Below are positions 44,977 through 45,025 of a DNA stretch of 45,025 nucleotides, piece after piece; position 1 is the first letter of the stretch; each line of letters starts with the position of its first letter. The stretch is from positions 1 through 45,025 of the forward strand of contig CACPCD010000005.1 in NCBI GenBank assembly GCA_902632315.1, given 5' to 3'. The notes beneath the pieces were generated by a model that made no database searches, was not told where the DNA came from, and saw only the letters and a list, made by a program, of their open reading frames with translations. A program made the translations under genes and the position numbers. Source of the stretch: an uncultured Pelagibacteraceae bacterium. Its GTDB lineage: Bacteria > Pseudomonadota > Alphaproteobacteria > Pelagibacterales > Pelagibacteraceae.

Positions 44977-45025
44977 ATGGATGAAGACTTATCAATTATA
45001 AATACAAAAACTAGAAATGAAAAAA
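44977..45025 (+). CDS. Start of an unidentified gene, cut by the right edge
   Basis: An ATG two bases after the acnA stop opens a frame that runs to the end of the window (MDEDLSIINTKTRNEK...). Only sixteen residues are visible and no motif can be judged. The tight spacing suggests it is cotranscribed with acnA. A TPR-type membrane protein begins this way in some relatives, from memory, but that is not supported here. Confidence 0.5.
   Translation, partial: MDEDLSIINTKTRNEK

Overview
The window looks like chromosome of a SAR11-clade alphaproteobacterium (Candidatus Pelagibacter type). The evidence is very AT-rich DNA, minimal spacing with many 1-11 bp gene overlaps, and typical content: a CBS-less IMP dehydrogenase, a separate short Psd, an alphaproteobacterial SOS box, and abundant solute-transport and small-molecule catabolism genes. 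I see no tRNA, rRNA, insertion sequence, prophage or CRISPR array. No gap between genes exceeds 200 bp.

Region 1 (1-12.2 kb) is mostly core genes. It has the end of PEP carboxylase (ppc) followed by a secreted alginate-lyase-like protein. A convergent umuDC error-prone polymerase operon follows, with a perfect GAAC-N7-GAAC SOS box touching the umuD start. Next come a GFA-family protein, a D-glycerate 3-kinase-like protein and a TolC-family channel. After these are recA (with a second, one-mismatch SOS box), alaS and, convergently, icd.

Region 2 (12.2-19.1 kb) is a run of plus-strand genes: psd, pssA, a GT8-like glycosyltransferase, rlmE, guaB without its regulatory CBS module, a small exported TPR protein, guaA and panB.

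Region 3 (19.1-32 kb) is the most interesting part. Two divergent units share a 140-bp intergenic region. The minus-strand unit is almost gapless: luciferase-like flavin monooxygenase, PF06684 protein, alpha/beta hydrolase, aldehyde dehydrogenase. The plus-strand unit has an Asp/Glu-racemase-superfamily protein (EutA-like), a DoeA (ectoine hydrolase)-like M24 protein, a PotABCD-type ABC transporter and an FadN-like hydroxyacyl-CoA dehydrogenase/enoyl-CoA hydratase. Together they look like an uptake and ring-opening pathway for a nitrogen-containing organic solute. Its substrate cannot be read from sequence. A pyridinium betaine (trigonelline/homarine type) or an ectoine-like compound are the hypotheses I find most reasonable.

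Region 4 (32-41.3 kb) continues nitrogen scavenging. After a membrane-anchored cyclophilin and a predicted secreted zinc peptidase come an agmatinase-family ureohydrolase, a second aldehyde dehydrogenase and an NCS1 permease. Facing these is a minus-strand operon: PuuE-type allantoinase, allantoicase, a 67-aa membrane protein and ureidoglycolate lyase. It would convert allantoin to glyoxylate and urea. An ArgE-like deacetylase lies just upstream. The window ends with a CsaA-like protein, a LysE-family exporter, aconitase (acnA) and the start of one more gene.
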